A stretch of 64,000 bases of DNA from Bacteroidota bacterium. Lineage in GTDB: Bacteria; Bacteroidota; Bacteroidia; Bacteroidales; Bacteroidaceae. Location: NCBI GenBank assembly GCA_023425865.1, contig JAFABV010000028.1:1-64000 (forward strand), read 5' to 3'. Of the stretch, positions 33,057 through 42,832 are shown piece after piece. The notes under the pieces were generated by a model. That model was not told where the DNA came from. It saw nothing but the letters and a program-made list of their open reading frames with translations, and ran no database searches. The translations under genes were made by a program, and so were the position numbers. Position 1 is the first letter of the stretch. Every line of letters begins with the position of its first letter.

Positions 33057-34520
33057 TTAATCTCCAGAACGTGTAGCCTGACGTGCCAGGTAGGTGAATA
33101 CATGATCGATGTCGGGCTGATTGAACTCTTGTTTTAATGCCTCAGGAGTACCCATCGCCTTGATTTTTCCGTCTACCATAATAGATATACGGTCGCAGTA
33201 CTCTGCCTCGTCCATGTAATGCGTTGTCACGAAGACTGTGATGCCACTTGCGGCCGCGTCATAAATCAGTTGCCAGAACTGTCTGCGGGTAGCTGGGTCG
33301 ACGCCCCCTGTCGGTTCATCGAGGAAAACAACCCTTGGGTTATGGAAGATACTCACCGAGAAGGCGAGCTTCTGTTTCCAGCCTAACGGAAGGCTCTTTA
33401 CCAGTGTATTCTTATGTTCGGCGAACTGGAGTTTCTGAAGCAACTCGTCTGTCTTGCGTGCTATCTCATCGGCCTTCATACCATAGATGCCGCCAAATAG
33501 GCGTATGTTCTCCGCCACCGTCATATCTTCGTATAAAGAGAATTTCTGACTCATATAGCCGATATTCCTCTTGATCTGTTCATATTGGGTACGGATATCA
33601 TAATCCGCCACACGCCCGGTGCCGCTGGTAGGCTGGTTCAGTCCCGTCAGCATATGCATGGCCGTGGTCTTTCCTGCCCCGTTGGCACCCAGAAATCCGA
33701 ATATCTCTCCTTTCTTCACACTGAAGCTGATGTCATCCACCGCATGAAAACTGCCGAAGGCCTTGACCAGATGCTCTACTTCTATCACATTTTCTGTGCT
33801 GGCAGTATGTGCGCTGGCGTGTGTGATGCCGGGAGGGTTGAATATGTCTCGGAAGTCGCTCAAGATATCTTCCGGAGTACCCGTGCCTTTGATTTCACCA
33901 TCGGAAAGGAAGGCTACCCGTTCGCAACACCTCACCTCATCGAGGTAGGGCGTTGAAGCGACGATAGTGATATGGCGCTCTTTTAGCATACCGAGCATCT
34001 CCCAGAACTCCTTGCGACTGACCGGGTCCACGCCAGTGGTGGGCTCGTCGAGAAAGAGTACGCTGGGCTGATGGATCAAGGCACAGCATAAGGCCAACTT
34101 CTGTTTCATGCCCCCAGAGAGCGCACCGGCCTTACGGGTGTTGAATCGTTCGATCTGTGAATAGATGGCCTTCACGCTGTCGTAGTTCTCTTCGACGGTG
34201 GTGCCAAAGAGGGTAGCAAAGAAGTTGAGGTTCTCCTCAACGGTCAGGTCCTGGTATAGGGAGAATTTTCCGGGCATGTATCCCACGCGCTGGCGAATTT
34301 CCTTGATCTGGCTGACCACGTCAAACCCATCGACAGTAGCCGTGCCAGACTGGGGGCGCAACAGCGAGCAGAGAATGCGATACATCGAGGTCTTGCCGGC
34401 GCCATCAGGGCCAATGAGGCCAAACACCTCACCCTGTGCTACCGTAAAGCTCACATTGCGCAAAGCCTGAACACGCCCGAAGCTCTTGGATAGATTGTTG
34501 ACTTCAATAGCGTTCATCAT
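33057..34520 (-). CDS. Double ABC ATPase of an efflux system
   Basis: A 487-residue protein with two complete ATPase domains in one chain. Walker A motifs are GPDGAGKTS (near 38) and GANGAGKTT (second half); signatures are LSGGMKQKL in the first half and LPLGWKQKL, a degenerate form, in the second. The arrangement resembles the ATPase part of RbbA/YhiH-type exporters. It energises the two ABC-2 permeases and is flanked by the membrane-fusion gene. Start ATG at 34520, with a second ATG one codon later. Confidence 0.9.
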   Translation of the reverse strand: MMNAIEVNNLSKSFGRVQALRNVSFTVAQGEVFGLIGPDGAGKTSMYRILCSLLRPQSGTATVDGFDVVSQIKEIRQRVGYMPGKFSLYQDLTVEENLNFFATLFGTTVEENYDSVKAIYSQIERFNTRKAGALSGGMKQKLALCCALIHQPSVLFLDEPTTGVDPVSRKEFWEMLGMLKERHITIVASTPYLDEVRCCERVAFLSDGEIKGTGTPEDILSDFRDIFNPPGITHASAHTASTENVIEVEHLVKAFGSFHAVDDISFSVKKGEIFGFLGANGAGKTTAMHMLTGLNQPTSGTGRVADYDIRTQYEQIKRNIGYMSQKFSLYEDMTVAENIRLFGGIYGMKADEIARKTDELLQKLQFAEHKNTLVKSLPLGWKQKLAFSVSIFHNPRVVFLDEPTGGVDPATRRQFWQLIYDAAASGITVFVTTHYMDEAEYCDRISIMVDGKIKAMGTPEALKQEFNQPDIDHVFTYLARQATRSGD

Positions 34521-34533
34521 GATGAGTCATCAA

Positions 34534-35466
34534 CTAAAACTTCACTTCACCGTACATGCCAATCTTGACATACCCATCGTTCTCAAACCTTACCTTGACG
34601 GCATATACCAGGTCGGCCCGCTCGTCATCCGTCAGAATGGTCTTTGGGGTAAACTCCGAGCGTGAGGATATCCAAGTGACTACTCCGGCGTAATTCTTCT
34701 TCTGGTTGTCACCATAGTCTGCCATCACCGTCACTCTCTGGCCTAACTTGAGCTCCTTCAACTGTGAAGACGTGACATAAGCTCGGATAAACATCCTCTC
34801 AACATCTGCTACCTTGAACAGAGGCTTGCCGGTGGTAACAAACTCGCCAGCCTCTACATACTTCTCTAATACCGTTCCTGTGATGGGCGACACCACATGC
34901 GCGTTTTTTATCTGGTCAGTCAGCTGCCGTTTCTGGGCATCGACACCAAGCCGTTGAGCCGCGATTGCACGACTCTGTTGAGCCAGCGACGCATTGTTGG
35001 CACTGATCTGGTCGCGTGTGGCGTCTAACTGAGTCTGCAGCACCTTGATTTGATAGTTGATATCGTCCAGTTGCTTGCGAGGGGCAGCACCGTCTTTTAC
35101 CAGTTCGGCAAAGCGTGCTTGCTCGTTTCTGGCATTGGCTATCTGCTGCGAGATAGACGCCAATTGTTTTTGAAGATCCAGCTGGCGACTGCTTGTCGCG
35201 GCGGCATTAGCCTCAAGTTGCATGTTGGCGGCGTCGAGTTCGTCCTGCTTCTGTGATAACTGATACGTATCCACCATCCCCACTTCCTCGTTTGCGTTGA
35301 CCTTCAATCCCTCTGTGACCATAAATGTTTTCAACTTGCCTGAGGTTTCTGCAGAGACTGTAACTTCCGTGGCTTCAAAGGTACCCGTCGCGTCATACTC
35401 TTTCTCTTTGTCTTCACAAGCCGCAAGTGCCAACGCTACGCCTGCCAATAATAATATCTTCTTCAT
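34534..35466 (-). CDS. HlyD/membrane-fusion efflux lipoprotein
   Basis: A 310-residue periplasmic adaptor. MKKILLLAGVALALAAC is a lipoprotein signal with Cys17 as anchor. A biotinyl-lipoyl-like half (TVSAETSGKLKTFMV) and a Q/A-rich coiled coil follow, closed by the second lipoyl half (VVSPITGTVLEKYVEAGEFVTTGKPLFKVAD) and a beta domain. It links the ABC-2 pump to the TolC-like protein encoded upstream. A start at 35487 would add seven residues and overlap the preceding gene by 8 bp; 35466 is preferred for the signal peptide. Confidence 0.9.
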   Translation of the reverse strand: MKKILLLAGVALALAACEDKEKEYDATGTFEATEVTVSAETSGKLKTFMVTEGLKVNANEEVGMVDTYQLSQKQDELDAANMQLEANAAATSSRQLDLQKQLASISQQIANARNEQARFAELVKDGAAPRKQLDDINYQIKVLQTQLDATRDQISANNASLAQQSRAIAAQRLGVDAQKRQLTDQIKNAHVVSPITGTVLEKYVEAGEFVTTGKPLFKVADVERMFIRAYVTSSQLKELKLGQRVTVMADYGDNQKKNYAGVVTWISSRSEFTPKTILTDDERADLVYAVKVRFENDGYVKIGMYGEVKF

Positions 35467-35479
35467 ATCGCTGCTCGAT

Positions 35480-36751
35480 TTATTCATTCGTCGTATATTT
35501 CTGGTTATACATTTCTTTCAGCATGTCTATTTCGTGAATTGACTGCTGAATCTTAGCGCCATTCTCGTTATTGATTTCCCTCAGTAGGTCGTTCACGTCG
35601 ATAATGCCATGGGCGAGCTTTGACTCGGCAGCCTTACGTACGCTTGTACGTAGGGTGATGATCTCGTCATCGCTCTGCAACATCTTGCTATATCGTTGTA
35701 TGCTTTCGTTTTGCTGCATCTGCTCTAACCTGTTGTTGAAAATGAAAGTCTCCCGATTACTTTCCACCAGTTGGCGCTGCGCTTCTAACTTTGCCTTATC
35801 ATTTTTGTGTGTATAGAGGGCACCTATCTTCCACGACAGTTTCACTCCCACAAGGCCATTAAGGCTCCAATCGTGGCTCATCATGTCTTCAAACATATTC
35901 AGGCCAGGATAACCATAGTACCCTTGGGCGAAGAGATCCAATCTGGGCATGAGCTGCGAACGAAGTCCCTTTGCCTGCGCGTTTGCAAGCTCCACCTGTG
36001 CGTCAAAGAGCCGCATCTCCGGACGATGGTTGGCCTGAGACAGGGCATAGACGGCAGACGGCTTTTGAGGACTGCTGATCGCTATGCCACAGAATGCCCC
36101 CAATACCTCTTGCACCATGGCACGCTGCGATTTCAGACTCACGTTTTGTTGTTCGGCATTCAGTCTTTCGGCTTTCACCTTCTCCAGGTCACTTGTGGCT
36201 GCCGTTCCGTTTCTCACCATGTTGGTCAGTTGCCGTTCGCTCGACAAGAGCAATGCACGCACATCATCGTTGAGTTTGAGCTGTTCGTCCAACATCAGCA
36301 GGGCAAAAAACATCTCATTGACCCTTTTGCGCACCTGGTACAGGTTTACCTCGTTCTGGGCTTTTTGCACCTTACCTTGTTGGCGGGCAATCAGGCTCTG
36401 GCTGCTCATCGCGCCGCCGTCATAGATGACTTGCTGTAAGTCTATCCCCACTTTATATTGGTCCTTGGTCAGCCCTTTCATCTCAACGCCCATCTGGCTG
36501 AATGTGGCCTTCATGGTGGCTGGCCAGGAAACCACATCGCTCTGGTAGGTGGCCTGTGCATAAGAACCCATTTGCGGCAACCAACCCTTTTGGATGTTCT
36601 TCACCGTTAAATCGGTGGTTTGGGCAATAAGGTCATACTGCTTGATGAGCGGATAATTCTGTTCCGCGGCCTTTTGACACTCCTCGATGGTCTGCGCGTG
36701 AACTCCTGTTGAGAAGGCTAACAGGATAACGCCAAATATCTTATTCTTCAT
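35480..36751 (-). CDS. TolC-like outer-membrane efflux protein
   Basis: A 423-residue outer-membrane factor with a signal peptide (MKNKIFGVILLAFSTGVHAQ) and two long helical repeats rich in Gln, Asn and Leu (TIEECQKAAEQNYPLIKQYD, AQVELANAQAKGLRSQLMPRLDLFAQGYYGYP). It provides the outer channel of the efflux system and is the first gene of its operon. The ATG at 36751 gives the signal peptide; the frame continues upstream across the promoter. A -7 element, TATATTTG, lies at 36805-36798 on the minus strand. Confidence 0.9.
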   Translation of the reverse strand: MKNKIFGVILLAFSTGVHAQTIEECQKAAEQNYPLIKQYDLIAQTTDLTVKNIQKGWLPQMGSYAQATYQSDVVSWPATMKATFSQMGVEMKGLTKDQYKVGIDLQQVIYDGGAMSSQSLIARQQGKVQKAQNEVNLYQVRKRVNEMFFALLMLDEQLKLNDDVRALLLSSERQLTNMVRNGTAATSDLEKVKAERLNAEQQNVSLKSQRAMVQEVLGAFCGIAISSPQKPSAVYALSQANHRPEMRLFDAQVELANAQAKGLRSQLMPRLDLFAQGYYGYPGLNMFEDMMSHDWSLNGLVGVKLSWKIGALYTHKNDKAKLEAQRQLVESNRETFIFNNRLEQMQQNESIQRYSKMLQSDDEIITLRTSVRKAAESKLAHGIIDVNDLLREINNENGAKIQQSIHEIDMLKEMYNQKYTTNE

Positions 36752-36797
36752 ACCTTGGTCAAACACTTGGATAATTGCCAAATTCTTGTGTCGTTGG

Positions 36798-36805
36798 CAA
36801 ATATA
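36798..36805 (-). promoter_or_regulatory. -7 element of the efflux operon
   Basis: TATATTTG on the minus strand, 47 bp before the TolC-like ATG, matches TAnnTTTG. It lies in the 188-bp gap to the divergent AraC gene, where the regulator probably binds; no clear operator was identified. Confidence 0.55.
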
Positions 36806-36939
36806 CGAACGATTATGAAGATTTTGATTAGCAAATACACTGATTATCTTGCCTTTTTGTATGATTACCAAGGAAAACCTTTGGTTAGTCAAAAGCAAAC
36901 CACTAAATTTACAGAAGAAACGTACAAATAGGCAACTTT

Positions 36940-37803
36940 ATGAATCAGTCTAAGCCCATAAACCCATTCTCGCTGTCAGATGTCGATATCCATTCCATAG
37001 TTGGTAATGAGAGTCATATCTTCACAAACAATGATATCGTGATGGTCATCAATGGAAATCCTCAAAACGCAGGATTTATCAGAGATGGTAATATTTACCA
37101 CTTGGTTGAGCCGAGGGTGATACTTGCGCTTGAAGGAGAAGCGGATATAAGGCTCAATCTGGAAGATTACCATATTGTGAAGGGGACGATTGTCATGACC
37201 ACCACCGACGTCATTGTAGAAATCAAGTCGTTTACTCCTGATTTCAAGATGACCGGAATAGGTTTTAAGAATAGTAGGCAAATCAATGACAATCATGTGT
37301 TTTATCTTAGCGCCGACGAATTACAGCGCATTCTGCGCCTAATTTATCTAACGTGGGATTTCCTGCAACTTACGCCCTATCGCAAGGAAACCATTTCTCA
37401 TCTTCTTGATGCACTTGTCTCTGAAGCGCTGTATCTGGAAAAACCGCAAGGGGGAACAGACGACAACAAGGCTTATACTCGCCAGCAAGAACAGTTCATT
37501 GAGTTTAAGAAACTGGTCAATAAGTATTGTGACCATGAGCGGTCTATTCCATTCTATGCCGCACAAATGGGAATCACACCGCATCACCTGTCGGCCATTA
37601 TCAAAAAGGCCAGCGGTAGAAGTGTCATGTATTGGATCAACTGCGCCACCATACAGAAGGCGAAACTCCTGTTGAGGACAACAAGTTTGCTGGCATATGA
37701 GGTTGCCGACCGGTTGGATTTCATCTCTGACTCCTCCTTCTCCAAATTCTTTAAGCGAGAAACAGGAATGACGCCAAAGCAATATCAAAGTCAAGTGCTT
37801 TAG
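36940..37803 (+). CDS. AraC-family transcriptional regulator
   Basis: A 287-residue regulator with an N-terminal cupin-like sensing region (about residues 20-130) and a C-terminal AraC DNA-binding domain with two helix-turn-helices (FYAAQMGITPHHLSAIIKKASGR and VADRLDFISDSSFSKFFKRETGMTPKQYQ). It is transcribed away from the ABC efflux operon, and its likely target is that operon, perhaps in response to an exported compound. Confidence 0.9.
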   Translation: MNQSKPINPFSLSDVDIHSIVGNESHIFTNNDIVMVINGNPQNAGFIRDGNIYHLVEPRVILALEGEADIRLNLEDYHIVKGTIVMTTTDVIVEIKSFTPDFKMTGIGFKNSRQINDNHVFYLSADELQRILRLIYLTWDFLQLTPYRKETISHLLDALVSEALYLEKPQGGTDDNKAYTRQQEQFIEFKKLVNKYCDHERSIPFYAAQMGITPHHLSAIIKKASGRSVMYWINCATIQKAKLLLRTTSLLAYEVADRLDFISDSSFSKFFKRETGMTPKQYQSQVL

Positions 37804-37817
37804 CCGATGCCATTCAG

Positions 37818-37854
37818 GCTCAGTAGTATAATCGTGGGGCCAAGGTCACGAAGG
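37818..37854. repeat. 37-bp dispersed repeat, copy 2
   Basis: Inverted copy of 15394-15430, 34 of 37 positions identical. It starts 15 bp after the stop codon of the AraC gene. The rest of 37804-38188 shows only one doubtful short reading frame. Confidence 0.6.
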
Positions 37855-37874
37855 GGGCATCGTATCATGCCTCA

Positions 37875-38039
37875 ATGGAGTATCATATTCTCATTTCCGA
37901 CCTGCAGGCGGGTCTCACGCGATATGCTGCGATGAGCGCCCTCTGCCATGATATTCTTCTATATTCCAAGATTCGCGAGGGTGAGCGGAGGAAAACAACG
38001 GAAGTCATGACTTTGTATGGACTGGAGCACCCGGAGTGA
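37875..38039 (+). CDS. Doubtful 54-residue reading frame
   Basis: ATG to TGA, reading MEYHILISDLQAGLTRYAAM and on to LYGLEHPE. It is partly helical in character but has no recognised family, no promoter and no ribosome site that I can see. It lies just after the AraC gene and could be a remnant or chance. Confidence 0.2.
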   Translation: MEYHILISDLQAGLTRYAAMSALCHDILLYSKIREGERRKTTEVMTLYGLEHPE

Positions 38040-38188
38040 GGAGGAATGCTCCGCCCGCCTTCGACGCATCGTAGAATGTCTTTAGTATGTCACCATGCGT
38101 TGCCTGCTCATCGCAAATAGTGCATGGGCCTCTCTAACGGGTCCTGTCTTAGAGTGCCTACGGTTTCGGCTGTGTTTTCGGATTAGTC

Positions 38189-38220
38189 AAAAAAAAGGAG
38201 TTACATCGCTGTAACTCCTC
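38189..38220 (-). terminator. Terminator of tRNA-Met
   Basis: On the minus strand, GAGGAGTTAC and GTAACTCC form a stem around AGCGAT, followed by eight T. It begins about 10 bp after the tRNA 3' end. Confidence 0.85.
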
Positions 38221-38230
38221 GCTTAAAATG

Positions 38231-38304
38231 TAGCGGGACCGGGCTACGATCCCGGGACCTCCGGATTATGAATCCGACGCTCTAACCAACTGAGCTATCC
38301 CGCC
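38231..38304 (-). tRNA. tRNA with CAT anticodon (Met, or Ile2)
   Basis: A complete cloverleaf on the minus strand: acceptor GGCGGGA/TCCCGCT, D arm GCTCAGTTGGTTAGAGC, anticodon arm with loop TTCATAA (anticodon CAT), T arm CCGGG/CCCGG, discriminator A, CCA not encoded. The T loop reads ATCGTAG, so bases 54 and 58 are A and T instead of the usual T and A. A CAT anticodon could be elongator Met or lysidine-modified Ile; it lacks initiator features such as three G-C pairs in the anticodon stem. Confidence 0.92.
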
Positions 38305-38335
38305 ATCATTTCGGCTTCCTGCTGGAAAGCGAGTG

Positions 38336-38367
38336 CAAAGGTATGACAATTAATTTAAACTTCCAAA
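38336..38367 (-). promoter_or_regulatory. Promoter of tRNA-Met
   Basis: On the minus strand, TTTG (38367-38364), a 20-bp spacer and TACCTTTG (38343-38336), about 32 bp before the tRNA. Confidence 0.75.
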
Positions 38368-38380
38368 TTTTTGAGAACTT

Positions 38381-38414
38381 TTTGTGTGGTTCTCATGTAA
38401 TTTTACTATTTTTG
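38381..38414 (+). promoter_or_regulatory. Promoter of the START-like gene
   Basis: TTTG at 38381-38384, a 22-bp spacer and TATTTTTG at 38407-38414, about 80 bp before the start codon. Confidence 0.5.
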
Positions 38415-38493
38415 CGCAAATGGCAATGGGATGTGTGAACCATGTTTGACGGTAAGCGATAAATCCTCGCCCATAATTTGAACCAATAACATA

Positions 38494-38904
38494 ATGAAAC
38501 AACGAATGAACAAAGAGAAGATACGTGTGGAACGTGGGCTGAACTCGCGCTCGCTGCCACTGATCTGGAAGTATATCTCAAGTCCGGAAGGCCTGCGCCT
38601 GTGGATAGCCGAACAGGTGGGGCAAGAAGACGGCGTGCTGACTTTTACCTGGGGGAAGCCCGGGCAGGTCTATGAGACGCGACGGGCCGATATACTCGAC
38701 ATTCAGCGCAACGCTTACATCAGGTTTAAGTGGGAGGACGAGGAAGATGAGGAGGCATATACGGAAATAGCTATTGCCAAACTTGACGTTACAGACGACC
38801 TGGTCATCGTGATTACCGATTTTTCAGAACCAGAAGACGTGGAGGATGTGAAAAAGATGTGGAATCACGATTTAGACCGCCTGCACTATAAGACGGGAGT
38901 ATAG
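38494..38904 (+). CDS. START-like / AHSA1-type domain protein
   Basis: A 136-residue protein (132 if started at the ATG at 38506). The pattern matches the Bacteroidetes START-like family: RSLPLIWKYISSPEGLRLWIAEQV, an FTWGKPGQVYETRRADILDI strand region, FKWEDEEDEEAYTEI, and a final helix near residues 110-125. Such proteins fold as a hydrophobic-ligand-binding helix-grip; the ligand is unknown. It is transcribed alone between tRNA-Met and a gene-free stretch. Confidence 0.8.
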   Translation: MKQRMNKEKIRVERGLNSRSLPLIWKYISSPEGLRLWIAEQVGQEDGVLTFTWGKPGQVYETRRADILDIQRNAYIRFKWEDEEDEEAYTEIAIAKLDVTDDLVIVITDFSEPEDVEDVKKMWNHDLDRLHYKTGV

Positions 38905-39006
38905 GTCTTTTGAGTTCTCAGTCAATGCTTTCAGGTAGATGCTTGGTGTTGCGCTCGGGCAGTGAAGGGTTGTCAAGCGTCATGTCAGTAAGGCCATGAA
39001 AACGGC

Positions 39007-39042
39007 TCAAAACACAGTGTCCGGCAAGTCACTGTGTTTTGA
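39007..39042. terminator. Long hairpin, probable terminator
   Basis: TCAAAACACAGTG and CACTGTGTTTTGA form a perfect 13-bp stem with a 10-base loop. The T run is inside the stem rather than after it. It lies 100 bp after the START-like gene in the gene-free region 38905-39440, which otherwise holds only the 23-bp repeat array. Confidence 0.5.
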
Positions 39043-39199
39043 CGGTTATGGTTGTCCTATCGTCATGGGCTTAAACTCCCATCGTTTGCTCTATTTGTAA
39101 GTACCATTTGCGTTTGCCTTTCTTCCTGATTTACAGGTTCTCAGAGCCTTTAAGCACAAGCCTTCAGGCTTGGCAGGCGATATGATTCGGGTAGAAGTG

Positions 39200-39292
39200 T
39201 CGGATGGTTCTATATAGAACCATCGGATGCTTTAATATAGAACCATCGGATGCTTTAATATTAAACCATTTGATGTTTCTATATAGAACCAT
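39200..39292. repeat. 23-bp palindromic repeat array, locus 4
   Basis: Four copies of the 23-bp unit (types GGATGGTTCTATATAGAACCATC and GGATGCTTTAATATAGAACCATC). The first copy is a nearly perfect palindrome. It lacks the longer shared flanks of loci 2 and 3. Confidence 0.75.
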
Positions 39293-39440
39293 TCGCCCCC
39301 CTGTGCATCGCGACCGATGCGTCTATGCCAAACCATCAGTCATGAACGATGGTTCGGCGGAAACTTAGCGCCGCCCTTTGATACATGGAGAAGCGTTGCG
39401 GATGGTGTTTTTCGGGCGTGGTATTGATAAAAAAAGGTAA

Positions 39441-39475
39441 TTTGACCTGTTTCTAATTATTTTCCACTACCTTTG
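39441..39475 (+). promoter_or_regulatory. Promoter of the LptF/LptG-type gene
   Basis: TTTG at 39441-39444, a 23-bp spacer and TACCTTTG at 39468-39475. The predicted transcript starts near 39482, so the true start codon must be the ATG at 39533. Confidence 0.65.
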
Positions 39476-39532
39476 CGCATTAAAATACAGCTACACGGCT
39501 ACGTGCCTGTGGCAAGGTGCAGGACACGGTAC

Positions 39533-41476
39533 ATGAACTTTCGAATAAAGAAACTCGACACATTTATTGTCCGACAGTTTGGGCTCCTCTTCGCAGGGAC
39601 ATTCTTCATCTGCCTTTTTGTGCTGATGATGCAGTTTCTGTGGCGTTATATCGATGAATTGATAGGTAAGGGTCTTTCCTTAGAGATTCTTGCCCAGTTT
39701 TTCTGGTATATGGCGCTCATGCTGGTGCCCCAGGCCTTGCCGTTGGCCATTTTGCTTAGTTCTTTGATTACTTTTGGTAACCTCGGCGAGAGTTCAGAGC
39801 TTACCGCTATCAAGGCCGCGGGCATTTCTTTGCTGCAGAGCTTTCGTTCGCTCATCTTCCTAACCATTCTCATTAGCTTAGGTTCATTCTTTTTCCAAAA
39901 CAATGTAGGCCCGGAGGCCAACATGAAGTTGACTCAGCTTCTGATTTCCATGAAACAGAAGAGTCCGGAATTGGAGATTCCTGAAGGTGTGTTCTATGAC
40001 GGAATACCCAACAGTAATATCTATGTGCAAAAGAAAGACGTGAAGACGGGCAAGCTCTATGGCATCATGATTTATCGCATGACCAACAGCTATGAGGACG
40101 CCGCCATTATTCTCGCCGACTCTGGCATGTTGCAGTCTACGGCCGAGAAGAAGCACCTGCTGTTGACACTATGGAGTGGAGAATGGTTTGAAAACATGCA
40201 GTCGCAGCAGTTTGCCGGAAGCGCGGCCGTGCCTTATCGTCGTGAGACCTTTATCAAGAAGCAGATCGTTCTCGACTTTGATGGCGACTTTAGTATGACC
40301 GATATGGGGGGCTTGGCCAATAATGCGCGTGGCAAGAGTTTGGGTCAGATCTATCGTGACATAGACTCTTTGGATCATGTTTATGACAGTATCGGCCGGG
40401 CGTTTTATCGTGATGCTAAGATGGGTATTTACGCCCAGCCGCACCTTGCCATGAAAGACTCTTTGGCCGCCGTTAAGCATGGCGACTCGCCTGCTTATGA
40501 TTTTGACAAGCTTGTAAGTCAGTTGAAAGAAGATAAAAAGCAACAGATATATAGTGCCGCCATGGGTCGTGTGCAAAGTCAGGTAAGCGATCTTGATTTC
40601 AAGCGTATGGTAACAGAAGACAATGAGCGCGTGATACGCCTGCATAATATTGAGGCAATCAACAAGTTCACGCTGGCATTGCAGTGTCTGCTGTTTTTCT
40701 TCATAGGTGCCCCGTTGGGAGCCATTATCCGCAAGGGAGGCTTGGGCATACCCGTCATAGTGTCGGTACTGGTGTTTATTATATATTATATTCTCGACAA
40801 CAGTGGGTACCGCATGTCGCGACAAGGTATATGGGCCGTATGGTTTGGACGCAGTTTGGCGCCAGCGGTCATGACACCTGTGGCCGTGTTTGTGACCTAT
40901 AAGGCCTTGAATGACTCTATGGTGTTCAATGCCGATGCCTGGCGCCGCGTGTTTATGTACTTGTTTGGGCTACGTGATAAGCGTAGCATATCGGGCAAGG
41001 AGGTGATTCTTCATGAGCCTAACTATGCGGCAGACAATGAGGTGTTGCTCTCTGTAAGTCACGGCGTGACGAGTTATGCCAAGAGAAAGAACCTGATGTC
41101 GCCACCCAATCCTATTAAGGTGTTCTTTAAGTATAGCTCGGACCATGAGGTCGAGCAGATCAACGAACAGCTGGAAACGGCCATCAAAGACTTGTCTAAT
41201 ACACGCGACAAGCAGGTGTTGCACTTTCTCAACATGTATCCCATACTGGCTGTAAAGGCGCACACACGTCCTTTTGAAAGCAAATGGAAGAATGTGGTGG
41301 CAGGTATTTTCCTCCCTACGGGGTTGTTCTTTTATTTCCGCATGTGGCGGTTCCGCTTCCGCCTGCTGCGTGACCTGCGAATGATTAAGTTTACAAACAC
41401 AAATATTATCAACTATACGGAAAAACATCTCATAGCCGCACCCGATGGTGAGGGCGAGGGGAGTTCCGCAGAGTGA
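39533..41476 (+). CDS. LptF/LptG-family lipopolysaccharide export permease
   Basis: A 647-residue inner-membrane protein of the YjgP/YjgQ family. The N-terminus ([43 protein letters not shown]) is typical, followed by three more helices, a large periplasmic beta domain (about 120-330), then a second membrane cluster ([23 protein letters not shown]). It extracts LPS from the inner membrane with LptB. A C-terminal region of about 200 residues, longer than in E. coli, is common in Bacteroidetes members. The stop overlaps the open frame leading into ribBA, 56 bp before its ATG. Confidence 0.88.
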   Translation: MNFRIKKLDTFIVRQFGLLFAGTFFICLFVLMMQFLWRYIDELIGKGLSLEILAQFFWYMALMLVPQALPLAILLSSLITFGNLGESSELTAIKAAGISLLQSFRSLIFLTILISLGSFFFQNNVGPEANMKLTQLLISMKQKSPELEIPEGVFYDGIPNSNIYVQKKDVKTGKLYGIMIYRMTNSYEDAAIILADSGMLQSTAEKKHLLLTLWSGEWFENMQSQQFAGSAAVPYRRETFIKKQIVLDFDGDFSMTDMGGLANNARGKSLGQIYRDIDSLDHVYDSIGRAFYRDAKMGIYAQPHLAMKDSLAAVKHGDSPAYDFDKLVSQLKEDKKQQIYSAAMGRVQSQVSDLDFKRMVTEDNERVIRLHNIEAINKFTLALQCLLFFFIGAPLGAIIRKGGLGIPVIVSVLVFIIYYILDNSGYRMSRQGIWAVWFGRSLAPAVMTPVAVFVTYKALNDSMVFNADAWRRVFMYLFGLRDKRSISGKEVILHEPNYAADNEVLLSVSHGVTSYAKRKNLMSPPNPIKVFFKYSSDHEVEQINEQLETAIKDLSNTRDKQVLHFLNMYPILAVKAHTRPFESKWKNVVAGIFLPTGLFFYFRMWRFRFRLLRDLRMIKFTNTNIINYTEKHLIAAPDGEGEGSSAE

Positions 41477-41532
41477 TATATATTAAGGTGGTAAAGCCGC
41501 CTCAGACAAAATATTTAACGAAAGGTTACATT

Positions 41533-42741
41533 ATGGTAGACTACAAACTGGACAGCGTGGAAGACGCTGTGAAAGATTTCAAAGAAGGAAAGTTTGTCAT
41601 TGTAGTAGACGACGAAGACCGTGAAAATGAGGGCGACCTCGTCATTGCGGCAGAAAAAATAACGCCTGAAAAGGTTAACTTCATGCTAAAGAACGCGCGC
41701 GGCGTGCTCTGTGCCCCTATCACCATTTCGCGTGCTGAAGAACTCGACTTGCCGCATCAGGTGTCGGACAATACGTCTGTATTGGGCACACCTTTTACGG
41801 TGACAGTTGATAAACTGGAAGGCTGTACGACTGGAGTTTCGGCACACGACCGTGCGGAAACCATCAGGGCATTGGCCGACCCGACCTCGGTGCCACAGAC
41901 CTTTGGGCGCCCTGGCCATGTCAATCCGCTCTACGCCCAGGATAATGGCGTGTTGCGCCGCTCTGGCCACACCGAAGCCACGGTCGACCTCTGTAATCTG
42001 GCAGGACTGTATCCTGCCGGCGCGTTGATGGAAATCATGAATGAGGACGGCACCATGGCCCGTCTCCCTCAGTTGATGGAGCGTGCGAAGGAGTGGGATA
42101 TGAAGGTAATCTCGATCAAGGACCTTATTGCCTATCGTCTCAAGCACGAAACCAGCATCACCGTCGGAGAAGAGGTTGACATGCCTACGCAGTGGGGGCA
42201 TTTTCGCCTGATTCCTTTCAAGCAGAACAGTAATGGGCTGGAGCATATGGCTCTGATCAAGGGTTCTTGGGAAGAGGGCGAGCCAGTGCTGGTGCGCGTA
42301 CACTCGTCTTGTGCCACTGGCGATATCCTGGGTTCGCGCCGGTGTGACTGTGGCGAACAGTTGCACAAGGCCATGCAAATGATCGAAGCTGAGGGCAAAG
42401 GGGTAATCATCTATATGCAGCAGGAAGGCAGGGGTATCGGCCTGATGAACAAGATTGCGGCGTATAAGCTGCAAGAACAGGGACTAGACACGGTTGATGC
42501 CAATGTACACCTTGGCTTTAAGCCCGACGAACGCGACTATGGCTGTGGCGCGCAGATGCTGCGGCACCTGGGTGTGCACAAGATGCGACTCATTACCAAC
42601 AATCCCATCAAGCGCGTGGGACTGGAGGCTTATGGGCTGAATATCACGGAGAATGTGCCCATCGAAATAGCGCCCAATCCGTATGACAAACGCTATTTGG
42701 AAACAAAGCGCGACCGTATGGGCCATTTGCTGAATATATAA
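41533..42741 (+). CDS. ribBA: Bifunctional riboflavin enzyme RibBA
   Basis: A 402-residue fusion of 3,4-dihydroxy-2-butanone-4-phosphate synthase ([42 protein letters not shown]) and GTP cyclohydrolase II ([22 protein letters not shown] with its zinc cysteines, QQEGRGIGL). It supplies both building blocks for riboflavin. The ATG at 41533 follows GAAAGG and matches the family start. No FMN riboswitch is visible upstream; probably cotranscribed with the LptF/LptG-type gene. Confidence 0.96.
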   Translation: MVDYKLDSVEDAVKDFKEGKFVIVVDDEDRENEGDLVIAAEKITPEKVNFMLKNARGVLCAPITISRAEELDLPHQVSDNTSVLGTPFTVTVDKLEGCTTGVSAHDRAETIRALADPTSVPQTFGRPGHVNPLYAQDNGVLRRSGHTEATVDLCNLAGLYPAGALMEIMNEDGTMARLPQLMERAKEWDMKVISIKDLIAYRLKHETSITVGEEVDMPTQWGHFRLIPFKQNSNGLEHMALIKGSWEEGEPVLVRVHSSCATGDILGSRRCDCGEQLHKAMQMIEAEGKGVIIYMQQEGRGIGLMNKIAAYKLQEQGLDTVDANVHLGFKPDERDYGCGAQMLRHLGVHKMRLITNNPIKRVGLEAYGLNITENVPIEIAPNPYDKRYLETKRDRMGHLLNI

Positions 42742-42832
42742 TTAGACGTAACACAAACGACACAATAGCTACAAAAATGCAGCGTTTGGTAAAATAAAGA
42801 CAGCTGTTTGGTGTTATCACGAATAATTTGGC

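Noticed and set aside
41686..42474. 262-residue reading frame antisense to ribBA
   Set aside because: ribBA is unmistakable here, and the antisense frame shows no protein-like features.
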